From assembly GCF_000276665.1 (NCBI RefSeq), contig NW_004955446.1:14280264-14344263 (forward strand): a stretch of 64,000 bases of DNA. Direction: 5' to 3'. Position 1 is the first letter of the stretch. Each line of letters starts with the position of its first letter. A model generated the notes under the pieces. That model made no database searches and was not told the DNA's origin. It was given only the letters and a program-made list of their open reading frames with translations. The stretch comes from Chinchilla lanigera. Lineage: Eukaryota > Chordata > Mammalia > Rodentia > Chinchillidae. The translations under genes and the position numbers were made by a program. Positions 1 through 12,599 of this stretch are shown here, piece by piece.

Positions 1-1380
1 ACACTTATTTTAGAGTATCAATCTCAAATTTGATTTAAATCCCTTCTCTCCCTTGTGATCTTTCTTGTGTGGTCTGTGTGAGTCTTTCAGAAGGCCCTGT
101 AGGACCCCTGCACTCCAGGATTGCCTGGCTAGAAGCTGCAGCTCTGACTTCATCTCTTCCACCTATCATTAGCTCATGTTATCCCTCCACAGCTTCTTGT
201 TACTGGGCTCCTCTGGCTTGAGAAGCCACCGCCATGAGCAGGATAACTTAGCTAATTTCTACAGTCAACTCGCTCATCTTTGCCACAAAGAGTGGTGGGG
301 CGGCCACCCCCTTTCCTTCTTGTTATCTCTTTTGAAGGGCTTCTTCTACACCCATTGAGGCACAGGGACAAATAAGCCAGCGTGACCTAGGCAGACATCT
401 AGTGTCTGTCCCACTGAGAGTGAGTCCAAAGGTCCCTACCTTGAGGTCTTCGCTTCGCACCTCCCTGGCAATTGCCTTCGTGAGGGGAATGCCTTCGTCT
501 TCCCTTCAAGGACAAACAGGTGAATCAGCTGTCACCTAAATTCTATAGTTTCCCCTAGGGCAAAGAACCAACTAAGTCTTACCCATTCTGCTCACCAATC
601 CTTTGTTCATAAAGTCTGGAAATGGAGACAAATGTGTGGTAGGCTCAATCCCGCAGCCTGATTGCAGGCCCTGAGGAGGGAGTCTAGTCTGCCTTGGTCC
701 CTGTCTTCAGAGCGCAGGAACTTCACAATTGCACACATCTTGTTCTCTGTTCTCAACCTGGGCGCGGAGTCTGAGAAAACCCTGCTCGGTACTCTGCTGT
801 GCTGTTCTGTCCAAGCTGGATGAATCAGCCACGGTACTTCTGGTAATGAGTAACAGAGAACGCAGACCGAAATGCCTCTGCCATTGACGAACACTATCTC
901 AATCTCAAATGTGTGGGGGGAAAGATCCAGCTCCAGGCTCTCTGGAGGCTCCAACTCCACTCTGTTTTCTTCGATTGAAGAAATGGTGGACACAAGAGTT
1001 GCAAGGTCCTTATGAGGGCCCTTAGGCCCTCATAACAGGCCCCTCATGAAAAACAAGAACCACTCCCAGTTGCTCCATAAATGTCTTAGAATGGGACTTG
1101 GGTAACGTGCCCGTTCCTGACTGCATAACTGTGCTCAGGGGTAGCTGGTGCCTCTCTGAAAGCAAGGTGAAGACTGGAAATAATTTCCCTTCATCCCTTC
1201 TCCCCTGTCTATGGTTATGTCAGTGGAGGTCATGCATTTCCAGATCCAGCCACATTCAAACATACCCTGAGGGTGCTAGATACATGCTACTGCCTGAGTC
1301 TAAGGTGTGGATTTGGCAATCTAGTGAAGCTACTTTGGGTCAGAAGGGCATGAAGAAAAAACATTTGAGGATTTGGAATA
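1..1380. other. Intergenic sequence, no gene recognised
   Basis: No coding signature or confidently named repeat. An open frame on the - strand at 607-993 has no recognisable motif. The only distinct structure is the perfect short hairpin at 1010-1035. Confidence 0.5.
1010..1035. repeat. Perfect inverted repeat, 11-bp arms and 4-nt loop
   Basis: TTATGAGGGCC at 1010-1020 and its exact reverse complement at 1025-1035, separated by CTTA. No context explains it. Confidence 0.8.
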
Positions 1381-1384
1381 AGAG

Positions 1385-1560
1385 TTCTGGATGCAAGGAA
1401 CCTTGGCTAACTACTTAACTTCTCTGAGACTCAGTTTTCCCAACTATAAAATGGGGATATATATATATGTATGGCATTGGATTGTTAAGGTAAAATAAAA
1501 TGTGCCTGGTATGACTATTATTATCTAATAGGTGGCATAATTAGGTGCTTATTAAATAAT
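1385..1560 (+). repeat. MIR SINE
   Basis: Carries the MIR hallmark of an ACTTAACTTCTCTGAGACTC stretch followed by AAAATGGGGATA, then TGTGCCTGGTA. It is diverged, as expected of this old mammalian SINE. Confidence 0.7.
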
Positions 1561-2800
1561 ACTTCTAAGCATGTCCCCTTTTTCTGCAATACTATGGGGA
1601 AATGTTAAATTATGAAGGATTCTCCTTACACTTCACAGAAGGGACCAATTTGACACTATTAGAAGGAAACAATGGAAGGGACCAGTTCTGCCGGAAGGAG
1701 CCAGGATCTCCTGCCATTTCTTTTATTACTCTTTGCATACAGCAAGTGGAAGCGTCAGTGTGAAATAGGGAAGGAGAGGAGGCTAAAGTTATGAACTGTC
1801 CTAAACCCTAGTAAGTGCATATGTAATTATATGTTCATATGAGTGTGTATATCCACAAATATGTGTCTCTGTGTGTCTGTGTGGATGTGTTTACACGTGG
1901 CTAGAATGTACACGCTAGGACTAGAAGAGATTTCTAGAGAGCACTCACAGACACTTCAAGAGCACTGCCAAATCTGAGACACCTATGCATGGGGAAACAT
2001 CTCGAAACACTGCAGAGGGCTTCTACTCTTAGATCTGTTCCCACAAACATTTGCAAACATTTTCCAAGCTGTATTTACCCGAAATTAATATTTCAGAAAA
2101 TTGTAAAACTACTGATAGCATCCATCATAGCTCTAAGATGCCTTTTAACATTTATTGTTCAAAAACTGAATTTAAGTTTGAGAGAACAACACTGAATTTG
2201 AGTTTGAGAGAAATATATATATGTGTTATACATATATGTATTTATATATATTCATATACATACATAACAGAAACTATCCCTTTCTGTAATCTAAAATGTT
2301 ATTTTGGTGGGGAGACAGTAACAATTAAGGCACTCCTCCTAGGTGTACTATGTAAATAATGCTGAAATATTTGGGTATAACTACATGAATACGAAATGTA
2401 ACAACTCATTTTCAAATTGACCTTCCAAATTTGTACTGAGATTAACGTATCAACTGGCGCCCCCTTGTGGAAGTGATTATTTTACATACTGTACTGGAAA
2501 GAAAGTTTTATAACAGCACTGTGGCATATTTATCATAAATGTATTTTTCTTCGGACACTTTTAATGTCTTCAATCAGTCATAGAGTTTTGTGTATACACA
2601 AAATCTATGAAAATAGATTAATATGCAGCAGAATTATGGCCTTCACGGATTTATACTATAAGAATTTTCTTAAGTACCCTCAATTGTCATGTGATTCAAC
2701 TGTAAAAATTTTTCTTAGAGCTCATTTAGCTACCCTTATATTCTACCTCAAATTAAACCAGATACCTACATTAAAATACAAATAAAAATACTTTTTACAA
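1560..2800. other. Intergenic AT-rich sequence
   Basis: No gene or named repeat seen apart from a small TA/TG-rich patch near 2205-2270, a short local duplication near 2170-2210 (TTTGAGAGAA repeated) and the CTCF-like site at 2455-2472. Confidence 0.5.
2455..2472 (-). promoter_or_regulatory. Candidate CTCF site (motif on - strand)
   Basis: The reverse complement reads TTCCACAAGGGGGCGCCA, which fits the CTCF core CCANNAGGGGGCGC closely. It lies about 13 kb upstream of MOCS2. Binding is inferred from motif only. Confidence 0.5.
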
Positions 2801-2835
2801 GTTTTATGGCTACAATCTCTCTATGTGTTTCCCTT

Positions 2836-3260
2836 TCAATCTTTCTTTCTTTCTTTTTCTTTCTTTCTTTTTTCCCTCTAGCATCTGGCCTGCCAAAAGT
2901 TCTCCTGATTCTTTGTCCCCCAAGGATAGGTTCTGACACAGATCTGACCATCTGTGGCCAAGTGGGAAATCTTCAGGAACGTCAGCCGCTCTGTCTATTT
3001 CCACCTTTTTAGTGATGGTCCATATCTCAAAAGATAAAGAACAGTCTGAGTTAGCAAAGGCTGCAGGTAATTCTTGGGCTGTAGAGCTCTCTGATAATTG
3101 AGGTATGCCCCCAAAAAGGGTGATCAACTCCTCAGTTGGCAAATGGCAGAATGCAGTCAAGTTCGGCTAGTGATTTGGACTCAATAATTTCCATGGTCTC
3201 AGAGGATCTAAAGATCTCCTATTTTACCTGACATCCTGCCCCACAGAATAAATTAATTAC
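2836..3260 (-). other. Retroposed-looking segment with A-rich tail, source unidentified
   Basis: On the - strand a moderately GC-balanced segment with an open frame of about 95 codons (3160 to about 2880) runs into an A/G-rich tail (GAAA repeats, 2875-2838). That arrangement suggests a retroposed transcript. I do not recognise the protein (it contains PEDFPLGHRWSDLCQ) and frames are interrupted upstream, so an intact gene is unlikely. A UTR-derived copy or an LTR piece are alternatives. Confidence 0.3.
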
Positions 3261-3299
3261 TTCAGTTTCTGCTTTTCCATACCAAGATGGTCATGAGGT

Positions 3300-5300
3300 T
3301 TTGAATGTGGTTCTCCCCACGTTGATCTTTCAAATAAACTTTCAGAACTTTTTAAGGGACAAAATGCACATTAATCAGGGCAATAGATAGCAACAGAAAT
3401 ATGGGACCCATTCACCATCATTTTTAACCAGTGGTAAATAATTGAGAAATACACAGATTATCTCTAGCAGAAAATTATCAGATATACTTAAGGGTAAGAT
3501 GTCAATGTAGACAGGAAAATGAGCGATGTGGAAGGTGCAGGTGCACATATTCAAGGGAGGCAAGGGAACATTTTGGCGAAAAGGACCAGGTGTGGACTGC
3601 GGGACATAAAGCACCCTGGTTTTGTTCCTTTCTAAAGGAATGTCTAATTAAGTGTCTTATCCTGTAAAATTGGAATGATTATATTTATGTCCCAAGATAG
3701 TGGTCAGAATGGCATAAAATGTGAGAAACACAGAATATGGTGCTTGGCACACACAAGGTTTTCCAAAAATACTACTCTTTCTCAGGGAGAGGAAGAAGCA
3801 ATATGAACGGTGAAATCATAATCAGAAAGGGCCCTCAGTGTTTAAGGTCTTAATAGCTAAGAAGGGAGACAGATGACACACTAAGTATTTCTTGCATATA
3901 ATCAAACTGTGTTCACTGATTATCTCTAATAATCTTATCTCATAAATAAGGATATGATATCTCCACCTTCCCTAACATTTCATAATATTTTCCCTGATGA
4001 TGTTTCTTTATTGATTGAGATTCATTTTAATTTCTCAAAGTTCAGCTTCACACAATATAAATAAGTCTTATTTGACTTGCAATTGCATACTTGGATGAAT
4101 AAAACACTGTACTTATATCTTCTCTGCTTTTTCTTTAGGGAAATCTCTGAAAGCTGACAGCAAAACATTTAGGAAACAACATCTTCAATTGCGCACAAGG
4201 AGGGATCCTTAGGGAAACTTGATAGCTGAGTTCTGACTCTTCAAAGTCAATTTTGCTGATTAGGTCTGCACACTGGTTGGTCACAGTTCAGGCTAGTGAT
4301 TTATTTCTGAAGACTTAGTACTATTCAAAGGGTGCGTAATTTCAGTTAAATTCTATTGCAGGATAGTATCTGTAATTATTAGTCGAAGTGGTGCCACCAT
4401 GTGGAAAGAACAAAAATAGCACCTGCTTAGTCAGTTGCAGGAAGAAATTTTAATTTCTAATTAACTGATTTAAATAGTTTAACTAAATTAACTCACTAAT
4501 TTTAGTTACAGTTGTTTCAAATATTGCATAAAGTATCAGACTTTCATAATTTTTATAGTTCAATGACTTCAAATATATGTATAGTAGTAAAAGCCGTGGC
4601 CCTATAGTTAAAATTAGACAAGGTTAAATAAGCCTTGGATTGCTTTGGTTTGTTTAGAACTGTTTAATAATTTGATTGATTCTCTGAGTAAAAGTGAACA
4701 TATACAGTGTATGAGAAGTGACCAGCATTGAAGATACAAAGGTGGCATTTTGTGGTCTTAATTGCAGGTATATTACTCGTTAATTTAAACAAAAGTGAAG
4801 AAAGTTCAACAGGATGTATCCACAATGAGAGAGAGAGAGAGAGAGAGAAAGAGAAAGACAGAGAGAGAGAGGGAGGGAGATCAGGTGAAAGACCAGTGAG
4901 CACGTGGAAGAGAAGCGGCTACAGGAATGAGGTGGAGCAGACTGTGACAGTCTAGAGAGTTTACAGAGAAGGGTGCTGCTGAAGAGGCTTTAACTAGGCT
5001 TCAGAAACCTGAGCTGGAGATAAAGTACATGGTGAGTGGGCTTGAGAATACACACTGAAAGCGAGGGTTTTAAATTAAAGTCTATGTATAGAAAAGTTGG
5101 CTCTAAATTCCCTACCACTATTCTCTCTATATGTGTAGATGTTAAAACTTCTAGACCTTATATGCCCTAAGAAATAGCATGGAATGGGTCTCTCCCACCT
5201 TTAACCCAACATGCTAGGGGGGAAAAAAACCTCTCCTGTGGGCCAAGGTACAGTCATACGGAGCACATTCACCCTTTCATTTGAAGAATTTTTTAAAAAC
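3300..5300. other. Intergenic, mostly unassigned; one MIR-like patch
   Basis: A MIR-like piece is seen around 3650-3770 (AAAATTGGAATGATTATATT, then GGTGCTTGGCACACA). A (GA)n tract lies at 4826-4882. The remainder is AT-rich with nothing I can name. Confidence 0.45.
4826..4882 (+). repeat. (GA)n microsatellite
   Basis: Near-pure GA dinucleotides broken by AAAG and GGGA units. Open frames on both strands across it are low-complexity artefacts. Confidence 0.9.
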
Positions 5301-8300
5301 TGGAAAAAAACATATGAAACAACAGTTCTCAGGACTCTGATCATCACACGATGAAGACCAGTGACTTTCAAGCCCTAGGAAAAAAAGGAAGAGGACTCCT
5401 CCACTGAGCCAGCAGAATTTCCAAACAGTAACACCCTACAGAGAGCTCAGCAGAAACCAGGGGTCTCCCTGAGCAGAGAAGCTGAGAGTCTGGGGAATCC
5501 AAGTAAGCTAGGCTACTAAAAACGGAAGACTTAGAGGGGGAATGCTGGAGACAGCTGAGGGTCTCCTCCAAGCATTCACTTGTCAGCACATGTATGTAAG
5601 GGAATAACCCACAGCCACAGAAAGAACCAGTGGAGATGCTCAGAGGAAAAAATCACAGAGATCACAGATCCAGGCAGAGTGTCTCTTCCCCCAGCTTGAC
5701 CGGCTGACTGGGGAACTTTATATGTAATTCACAGGAGAGAGGGTGAAGTATTGAGGAGAATTCTGCTTCCACAGTAGGGAAAATTAACCCTAGACTAAAC
5801 GCCAGTATGGCCTGCTTAACAAAATTTAGAAGTAAATCACAAAAGAGTTAAAATGCTTCCAAATAACTTATCCTGTCCTACAACAAAGCACAGAACATTT
5901 ATAGGACTATAAAAGCAATTTCCTCAGCCAACAAAGCAAAATTTGCAGTGTCTGGCATCCAGGAAAAAGCAGCCAGCCTTGCAAATAAACAGAAAAATAT
6001 GACTCATAATAATGTGAATAAAATAAGTCAATCAAATTAATCCAGAATTGCCTTAAGTGACAGATTTCTTAGACAAGGCACAAAAAATGTTTTTAAAAGG
6101 TCAAAATTAAATTTTTAGGGATGAAATGTTTGAAGTGAAAAAGACAATGTATGGTTTCAGTGGTAAATTAGACACTACAGAAGAGAAAATTAGTATACAT
6201 GAAGACATATCAATAGAAATTGTCCAAAGTAAAACAGAAAAAAAAAAAGGGGAAATGTGAACAAAGCAGAGTTATAACTTTGAGGGGTCAACTGAAGGTG
6301 CAATTGTAGTCCTCACAAGAGATAGAAGATTCTAAAGAGAGATACTATTTGCACAAATACCGAAATGCCTGAAAATCCTCTAAAATTGGTGAAAATTGTG
6401 AGCCACTGTCTTACAGATCTCAGTGAAACTGAAACCCAAGAATCACAGCAGAACTATGTCCAGATCTATCATAATCAAGTGACAAGGAGAAGCCTCTTAG
6501 AATGGACTGGGAGAGGAGCATATTCTGTGTCTATACAAAGAGAGCCACACATATAGGTTAACAGGAAGAGCAATGAATAGTAGAAGGTGGTGGAACAGTA
6601 TGTGTAAAGTACCTAAAGAAAAAATCGTCAAGCTAACATGATGCAGATGCCAGATATAGTGTTCTATCTGTCAGCTAAACCAAACTGATTATTCATCCAG
6701 CTCTTCTGTATGTCTATGCTGTTGGCTTGTTTATCAATCTCTGGTGGACATGTATTAAAACACTCAACTGTAATTGTGTATTTACATATCTTTGCTTTTC
6801 AGGTTGCTGATATTAGTTTCCTGTGTTTTGAAGTCATGTTATATGGTATATACTAGGTTAGGATTCTTATGCCTTTCTTGAGTGGTTTCTTTTATTCTTT
6901 TGCAATGTCACTATGTCTTGCATTACTTTGCCTTAAAATCTCCTGTGTTCCTTGTAAGTCTAGTCACATCAGCTTTTCTTTTGGTTAGGCTTTACACTGC
7001 ACATCTCTTTCCAATCTTTTATTTTCAATTTGTCTGCTGTCTTCTTGAGCACTTTGCCTATGCCAGGATCTGGAAAATGCCCACAAAGAGTATGAATGAA
7101 ATAAATGTGAGGTTTATCGTGGGTGCATTCTTTGTTTCAAGTCATTATTGTCTGGTTCTGTAGAGGTGTACATTTACCTAATATATTTCTCTAGCTTGTT
7201 TTGAGAAGAGCTGGAATCCAGCTACTGTAGCATGACTAGAACAGAAATTGTTCCACCTCCTATCTGGCTTCAAGTGGTTTTTCTATTGCCTCTCCTAGTC
7301 TACTTATCCTGTGGGCTTGTGCCTTTTTGCCTCTTTCCACCATAATTTTTCAGAGGGAGGAAGATAAACCAGCCTGCCATGTTTAATCAGAAATTCTCAT
7401 CTATATCATGCCGGAGTTTGCCTGAAAGTCCATCTTTCCATACTTGCTTGCCTCTTCCCCTTTCATATTCACCTCTCCCACTTGCTTACCAAGGTTTCCT
7501 CCAAGGATTTCTTTCATAAGTCATTTAAATATGAATCCTAACTTCGGAGTACATCTCTGGGATGTCAGGCCTGAAATAATTGAGTATACTGCATCATTTG
7601 TCTCTTAAGTTAAAATGTGTTTACAAGACATAACAATGAACAATTCTATATATAACAATGTTTTCCATACTTATTTCAACTTGTCTTTTTCACACTGACT
7701 TTCATTTCATTTTGTGTTTGATTAGATTTTATTATGAGAAAGGCCTTGTAAGATAGTGGTACATGTATTACATTTGCCAAATTATTTCATATTTGCCAGT
7801 GGCATTTGACTGACAGTAGGTCTGCATGTAAAACACAGGCTTGGGTTCTTTTCTGCATCATTTTTTGGATGACATTCTCTGTCTTCTGATAATAAATATT
7901 ACTATGGTGAAATCACAAAGTAGCTCAATTTAATTCCACGTAAAATATAATTTTGCTTATTCTTTCTTGGTACTTGAAGATATTTTTATCTTTAAGGTTA
8001 AATAAACACCAGAAAATATGTAACTGTCTATCATGATTTTTCCAGATTTTATTAGAGTACACTGTGTCTTTAGATCACGAGTGTACATTCCTCTTTTATT
8101 TGGGAAAGTTATCCTCTACTACAACTTAAAATTTACAACATATTCAATTTGTTTATTCTTATTCAGGGACACAGATTATCTTTGTAGTCCGTGGTCTATA
8201 TATTATATTTTATGTTCTTTGTGTCTGACATCTTTCATTTTCTGTGTATTCACTATAATTGTCTCTACTGTTTCTTCCAGACCTTCAGTCCAATAAATAG

Positions 8301-8330
8301 TTATTTAGCATCATGTGCTATTTGAAAACT
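5300..8330 (-). repeat. Ancient L1-like remnants
   Basis: About 6680-7160 on the + strand reads as the reverse complement of the L1 ORF2 end region (a T-rich series of short phrases such as GTTATATGGTATATACTAGG and AGCTTTTCTTTTGGTTAGGC). Segments before and after it resemble decayed L1 or HAL1 in places but are too diverged to delimit. No open ORF2 remains. Confidence 0.4.
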
Positions 8331-8402
8331 AGTTCAAAATTTCAAAATATTACAGTTCAATTCCTTGACTTCACTAACCACACTTGAAGTGTTCAGTCAG
8401 TA

Positions 8403-8421
8403 CTTGCGCCTTCTTGTGGGA
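8403..8421 (-). promoter_or_regulatory. Weak CTCF-like motif
   Basis: The reverse complement contains CCCACAAGAAGGCGC, similar to the 2455 site but with two mismatches in the G-run. It may be a decayed copy of the same kind of site. Confidence 0.25.
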
Positions 8422-8609
8422 TAGTACAGATATAACATATTGAAAGGAATAATTTATTCCCTGATACTTGTTATTTTTTCTTCTTTATTTATAATTTGGT
8501 TCTGTTATGATATCAAGTTAGTTCTCAATATTTCCTTATAATCATTTATTTATGTTTTGTGGTTCTATCCTATCCTTGAAGTCCCCTTAAATGAATTAGT
8601 CATAGTAAG

Positions 8610-9085
8610 ATAATAAACCCAGCTAATACAATAGAATAATAGTAACAATATGACAACAGTTATATGAACAGCAGCCTCAAAGTATATTATTGTACTGTAC
8701 TGGCCAATCACCATTGTGAGGCCATACAGTATCTCATGATGAGAGGATGTGACGTGAATGATATAGGCACCGTGATGTACATTATGCTGTAATGCAAGGA
8801 TTACTTGAACACAAGCACTATGATACTGCTATAGTCAACTTGATAAGCAGGAAAGTCAGTAAGTGACAAATGGGTGCATAGTATATGTAGACTGGATATT
8901 GTGGACAAAAGGATCATTCATGTTCCTCACAAGAAGAAGCAGGATCGCATAAGATTTCATCACACTACTCAGAATGATGTACAACACAAAACTTACAGAT
9001 TGCATAGTTCTGGAACTTTCCATATATGTTTAAATAATAGTTGACAAGAAGTACTTGAAACTATGGAAAGTGAGACCACGAGTAA
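8610..9085 (+). repeat. Tigger/Tc1-mariner-like DNA transposon remnant
   Basis: Contains a TATTGTACTGTACT start-like phrase, AAGATTTCATCACACTACTC and an end segment with CTGGAACTTTCCATATATGT followed by a decayed ACTATGGAAAGTGAGACCAC. The end resembles the Tigger 3' region where CpGs have mutated. Family assignment is from memory and moderate. Confidence 0.45.
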
Positions 9086-9780
9086 TAAGAAACCATGATA
9101 AACAATCCTATAGTGCAAATCTACTGGGAAACGTCCTTTTTGGGAGAGTGTTTGCTTTTTACTATAACATTTTTTTCAGCTGTTATTTTCGTGCTGCAGT
9201 TTTTATATTGGTTTTATATATTTTTAACTGAAGTATTTTTTTTATTCCTCTACTGTGTTATATTCTCGTTTCTGTTTGTTTCTTATTTTACTGAAATTTA
9301 ACATGGAAAGATTTGTGCAAGCCTATTTATGATAATTATAATGTGGCTGATTTCTCCCTGACTCCTTTGCTGTCTTTTCCCTTGGTTTATGAGATATATA
9401 CTGTAAGGGTTAACAAAGATGGCCTGTGGGTTAAACTGGTTTACTTCCTATTTTTGTAAATAATTTTATGAAATAGAGCTCATTCATTTTATTTAATGTC
9501 ACTAGTTGCTTCTACACTATAATAGTAGAGTTGAATTGCTGTGACAAATCACACGACTTGGCTGATCTAAGCCTTACAGACTCATCCTTTACATAAACAT
9601 TGGCTGACTCTTGAAGTATAGTGAACGAAAAATTATCTGCAGCTTGAGAGAATAGGGTAGAGTGAGAATATGGTTTAAGAGTCTCCATTAGCTAAATTTG
9701 GTTCATTTTCTTCTTTATAGTTTTATTAAAGGTCTTTGGCCTGTGTTTACTTCATGCCTTAGTTCAGGCTACCATGACAG
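9085..9780. other. AT-rich intergenic sequence
   Basis: No gene. The end (about 9747-9780) looks like the start of the interspersed repeat that resumes at 10223. Confidence 0.4.
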
Positions 9781-9781
9781 G

Positions 9782-10095
9782 TAGGGTCACCCCTCAATAG
9801 ATTGGCTCTAGGGTCTTCTGTGGGTACCAAGGTCTGCAGCTTATCAAGAGCCTTATATAAAGTGATGTAGTATTTACATGTAATCTACTCTTGCACATTT
9901 AAATCATCTCTGGATTATTTGTAAGGTAAATGCTATGTAAATTATTGTTGTACCATATTGTTGAGGGAATAATAACGACCAAGAAAGTCTCTATATATTC
10001 AGTACAGATGGAATTTTTGAAAAATACTTTCAATCTGTGGTTGGTTGAATGTACAGATATGGAACCCATGGGTATGAACTGCTATACTATAATGT
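9782..10095 (+). repeat. Tigger-like non-autonomous DNA transposon with inverted ends
   Basis: The left end (TCTGTGGGTACC) and the right end (ATCTGTGGTTGGTTGAATGT, then GGAACCCATGGGTA) are the decayed ends of the common mammalian Tigger-type element. The middle has TTTAAATCATCTCTGGATTA and GTAAATGCTATGTAAATTAT phrases typical of it. It interrupts another repeat. Confidence 0.6.
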
Positions 10096-10119
10096 TTTCA
10101 TTTCCTTTTTTTCATTTTT

Positions 10120-10221
10120 TCTTTCTCCTTTTTTTCTTTTACTCTTGTAGTGCTAAGGATCTAACTCAGAACCTTGCACCCACTAGACAAGCATTTTACT
10201 TCTGAGCTAAATCCCCAGCCC
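10120..10221 (-). repeat. ID-type SINE
   Basis: On the - strand it reads GGCTGGGGATTTAGCTCAGA and on to a tRNA-like B box, with a T-rich (A-tail) side at 10120-10140. It is diverged. Confidence 0.75.
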
Positions 10222-10222
10222 A

Positions 10223-10640
10223 TTGTGAAATTTATTTCTTATAGTTCTGGAAGCTGAAAGTGTGAGATCAGAATGCCAACATGGTTGGGTCCTATTTAAG
10301 GTCCTCTCCCAGTTACAGACACCAACTTCTTGTATACTCATATGGCGGTGATAGTGAGCTGATTTTCTGGGGTTCTGCTTATAAGGGCACTAATGCATTC
10401 CCTGAGGGATCCAACTTCAAGTCCTCATTACCTCCCAGAGGCCTATCTTCAGACACCATTAGCTCGGGGATTCAGATTTCAACCTGTACACTGTGGGTAA
10501 ACAGAGACCTGATGTCCACAATGGTTCATAATGCCATATCCCCTTTGAGCCCTGAGATAGGCTTGGGTTTCACATCACTCTCAATCTGCAGTTCTACTTG
10601 TATATGTTGGGCTTTTAAGGAGGAACAATAGTCACTTCTA
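10223..10640 (+). repeat. Right part of an interrupted old interspersed repeat
   Basis: Contains AGTTCTGGAAGCTGAAAGTG, TTATAAGGGCACTAATGCAT and GGGGATTCAGATTTCAAC, phrases of a widespread mammalian repeat whose name I cannot fix. The left part seems to be at 9747-9780, split by the Tigger-like and ID insertions. Confidence 0.5.
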
Positions 10641-12190
10641 ATGCCAAAGAGCTCAAAGGTGTATGAAAAGTAAGATTGTCTTCCAAGAGCACCTTCTAGC
10701 CTAGGACTTTACCTGGGCTATTCACCAAGGATTTGGGGCACAGCCTCTCCCCTCACCTGCAATGAATTGCCCAAGATCTTCTCTATCCCGTAAGTGAATA
10801 GGTCTGCTCTTTCTATGAAGTTTTTTGCTTCACTAACTTCTGTTGGTGAGATTTTTAGATGTTTGCTTTCCTAAAATTTCCTTCTTAATAATGCTTAAAA
10901 GGCAATGAGGCCACACCATGTTCCTTAAAAGAGCTTCACTTTGCATTGGTGACCGTAATGTCCCTCCTTCCCCTCTTCTCTTCTCCTCCATATCTTAGGT
11001 TTTGTAGAAATAAAATGTTAAATTCTGGTTTTCTTCTTAATCTGAAGCAGAAAGACTGCCCATTGGTTTTGGAAAATGATCAGTGGAGAATATATTAGAA
11101 AAAGCACTTTGTCCTTACCTACATTCACTGTTGGGTGAAGGATTTGCAATTGGAACCACTACCTGCATGGGGGAGCACTACTTTTGACCTAAATTGTCTT
11201 GAATAAACTAGTAAGTATATATAATTTATGGTGGGTTTTTTTTAAAATGACCAATGGATAAAATTATATAAAACAGATGTGAAATTTTAAAATAATCTCA
11301 TTCAATTACAAAGCTGATCCCAAAACGTTTTGTACAACTACAAGGTGCAAGGTTCCACGAAAAGCTGTTAATACTGTCTTAGATTCTATGACTTTACATC
11401 ACTATACAAAAGTGTTTGAAATTCTGCATTAAAACGCGTACCTCCCGGTGGGCATAAAGCCCTCAGTTCTTCAAAAACTAATTACTACATCATCTATTTT
11501 TTAATGGTAAATTTACATAGCACCTCACATCCCTTAAGTACCTCAGTTCAGCATCTATAAAACTCACACAATGTACTCCAGACTTCTTCAGAGATAGTTT
11601 TACAGTTTTACTCTTTATAAATTCTGTTACAGTTAAAAAGACAGAGATGCATACCAAAATTTGATAATCTACTTCCTATATTTTTACACATAGTGTACGA
11701 TTATAAACCTCTCCTTGCTTAAAGTCACTGAAAAGTTTCTGATAATGGGGTCACACAAGAGTGGGTGCTATTTATTACTGGAAAATAATGGCAGGTACTA
11801 TTTGGACAGAAATAAAAATAAGATATGTGTAAAATATTTGACTAGATGATCTGAAATATTTATATTTTTAAATTCTATGAAGTACATGGATACATTGGAT
11901 TTTGGAAATCATTACAGATATTTAAGTTTATATGGGCTCAATTCATTTATAGGCAGAGCTTTAGCAAATATATAATTAAAAATATAATTAATGATGGCCT
12001 ATATTCAATTACATAATTTTAATTGGTTAGGAAAAATAAACACTTAAACTCTTTCCCATTTGTTAAAAAGTTGACAGAAAATCTAACAGTGAACTCTAAC
12101 TCTGTCAGGCATTTCTGAGAAATTGTTTTACAGAAAAAGGAAAGAATATTTTTAATAATTTTATTGCTGCAAGCAATGTTATCTTTCTGA
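10640..12190. other. Intergenic, nothing recognised
   Basis: AT-rich sequence without supported gene, RNA gene or clear repeat. Confidence 0.5.
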
Positions 12191-12401
12191 TTTGTCCCAG
12201 CGTGGACAGGGATGTGGGGATTGGACACAAGGCCTTCCCACTGAGCTATATTTCCCAGCCCTTTTATTTTATTACTATTATTTTTTAAATTGGGAGACAG
12301 CATCTCACTAAATTGCTAAATTGTTCTCCAATTTGGTGTCTTCCTGCCTCAGTCTCCCTGAGTGCTGGGATTGCAGGCCCTGCTCTACCACACCCAGCTT
12401 C
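12190..12401 (-). repeat. ID-B1 composite SINE
   Basis: On the - strand a B1-like monomer (GCTGGGTGTGGTAGAGCAGG, then AATCCCAGCACTCAGG) is followed by an ID-like unit (GGGCTGGGAAATATAGCTCA). Such dimers are known in several non-murid rodents. Confidence 0.7.
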
Positions 12402-12599
12402 TTTCTGATGTTTGGATGTGAGCCTTTTGTAAAAGTCTGAGATGCACCTGTACTTCTAGTGTCACAGAATATTTTAAATAAAATGGAAGTGGTTTTGCTT
12501 CAATTTACTTTTTTATTTATTTTTAATCGAACAGAATTCCTTGTAGTAAAAAATAACTGAGAAAATAGTAGCTCCAACTATGCTTTTATTATAAATTGT

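Noticed and set aside
607..993. 128-codon open frame on the - strand
   Set aside because: No recognisable domain, no splice or promoter context, and not extended by neighbouring sequence. Likely chance.
4664..4955. Ser/Leu- or Arg/Glu-rich open frames
   Set aside because: Produced by the (GA)n tract on either strand.
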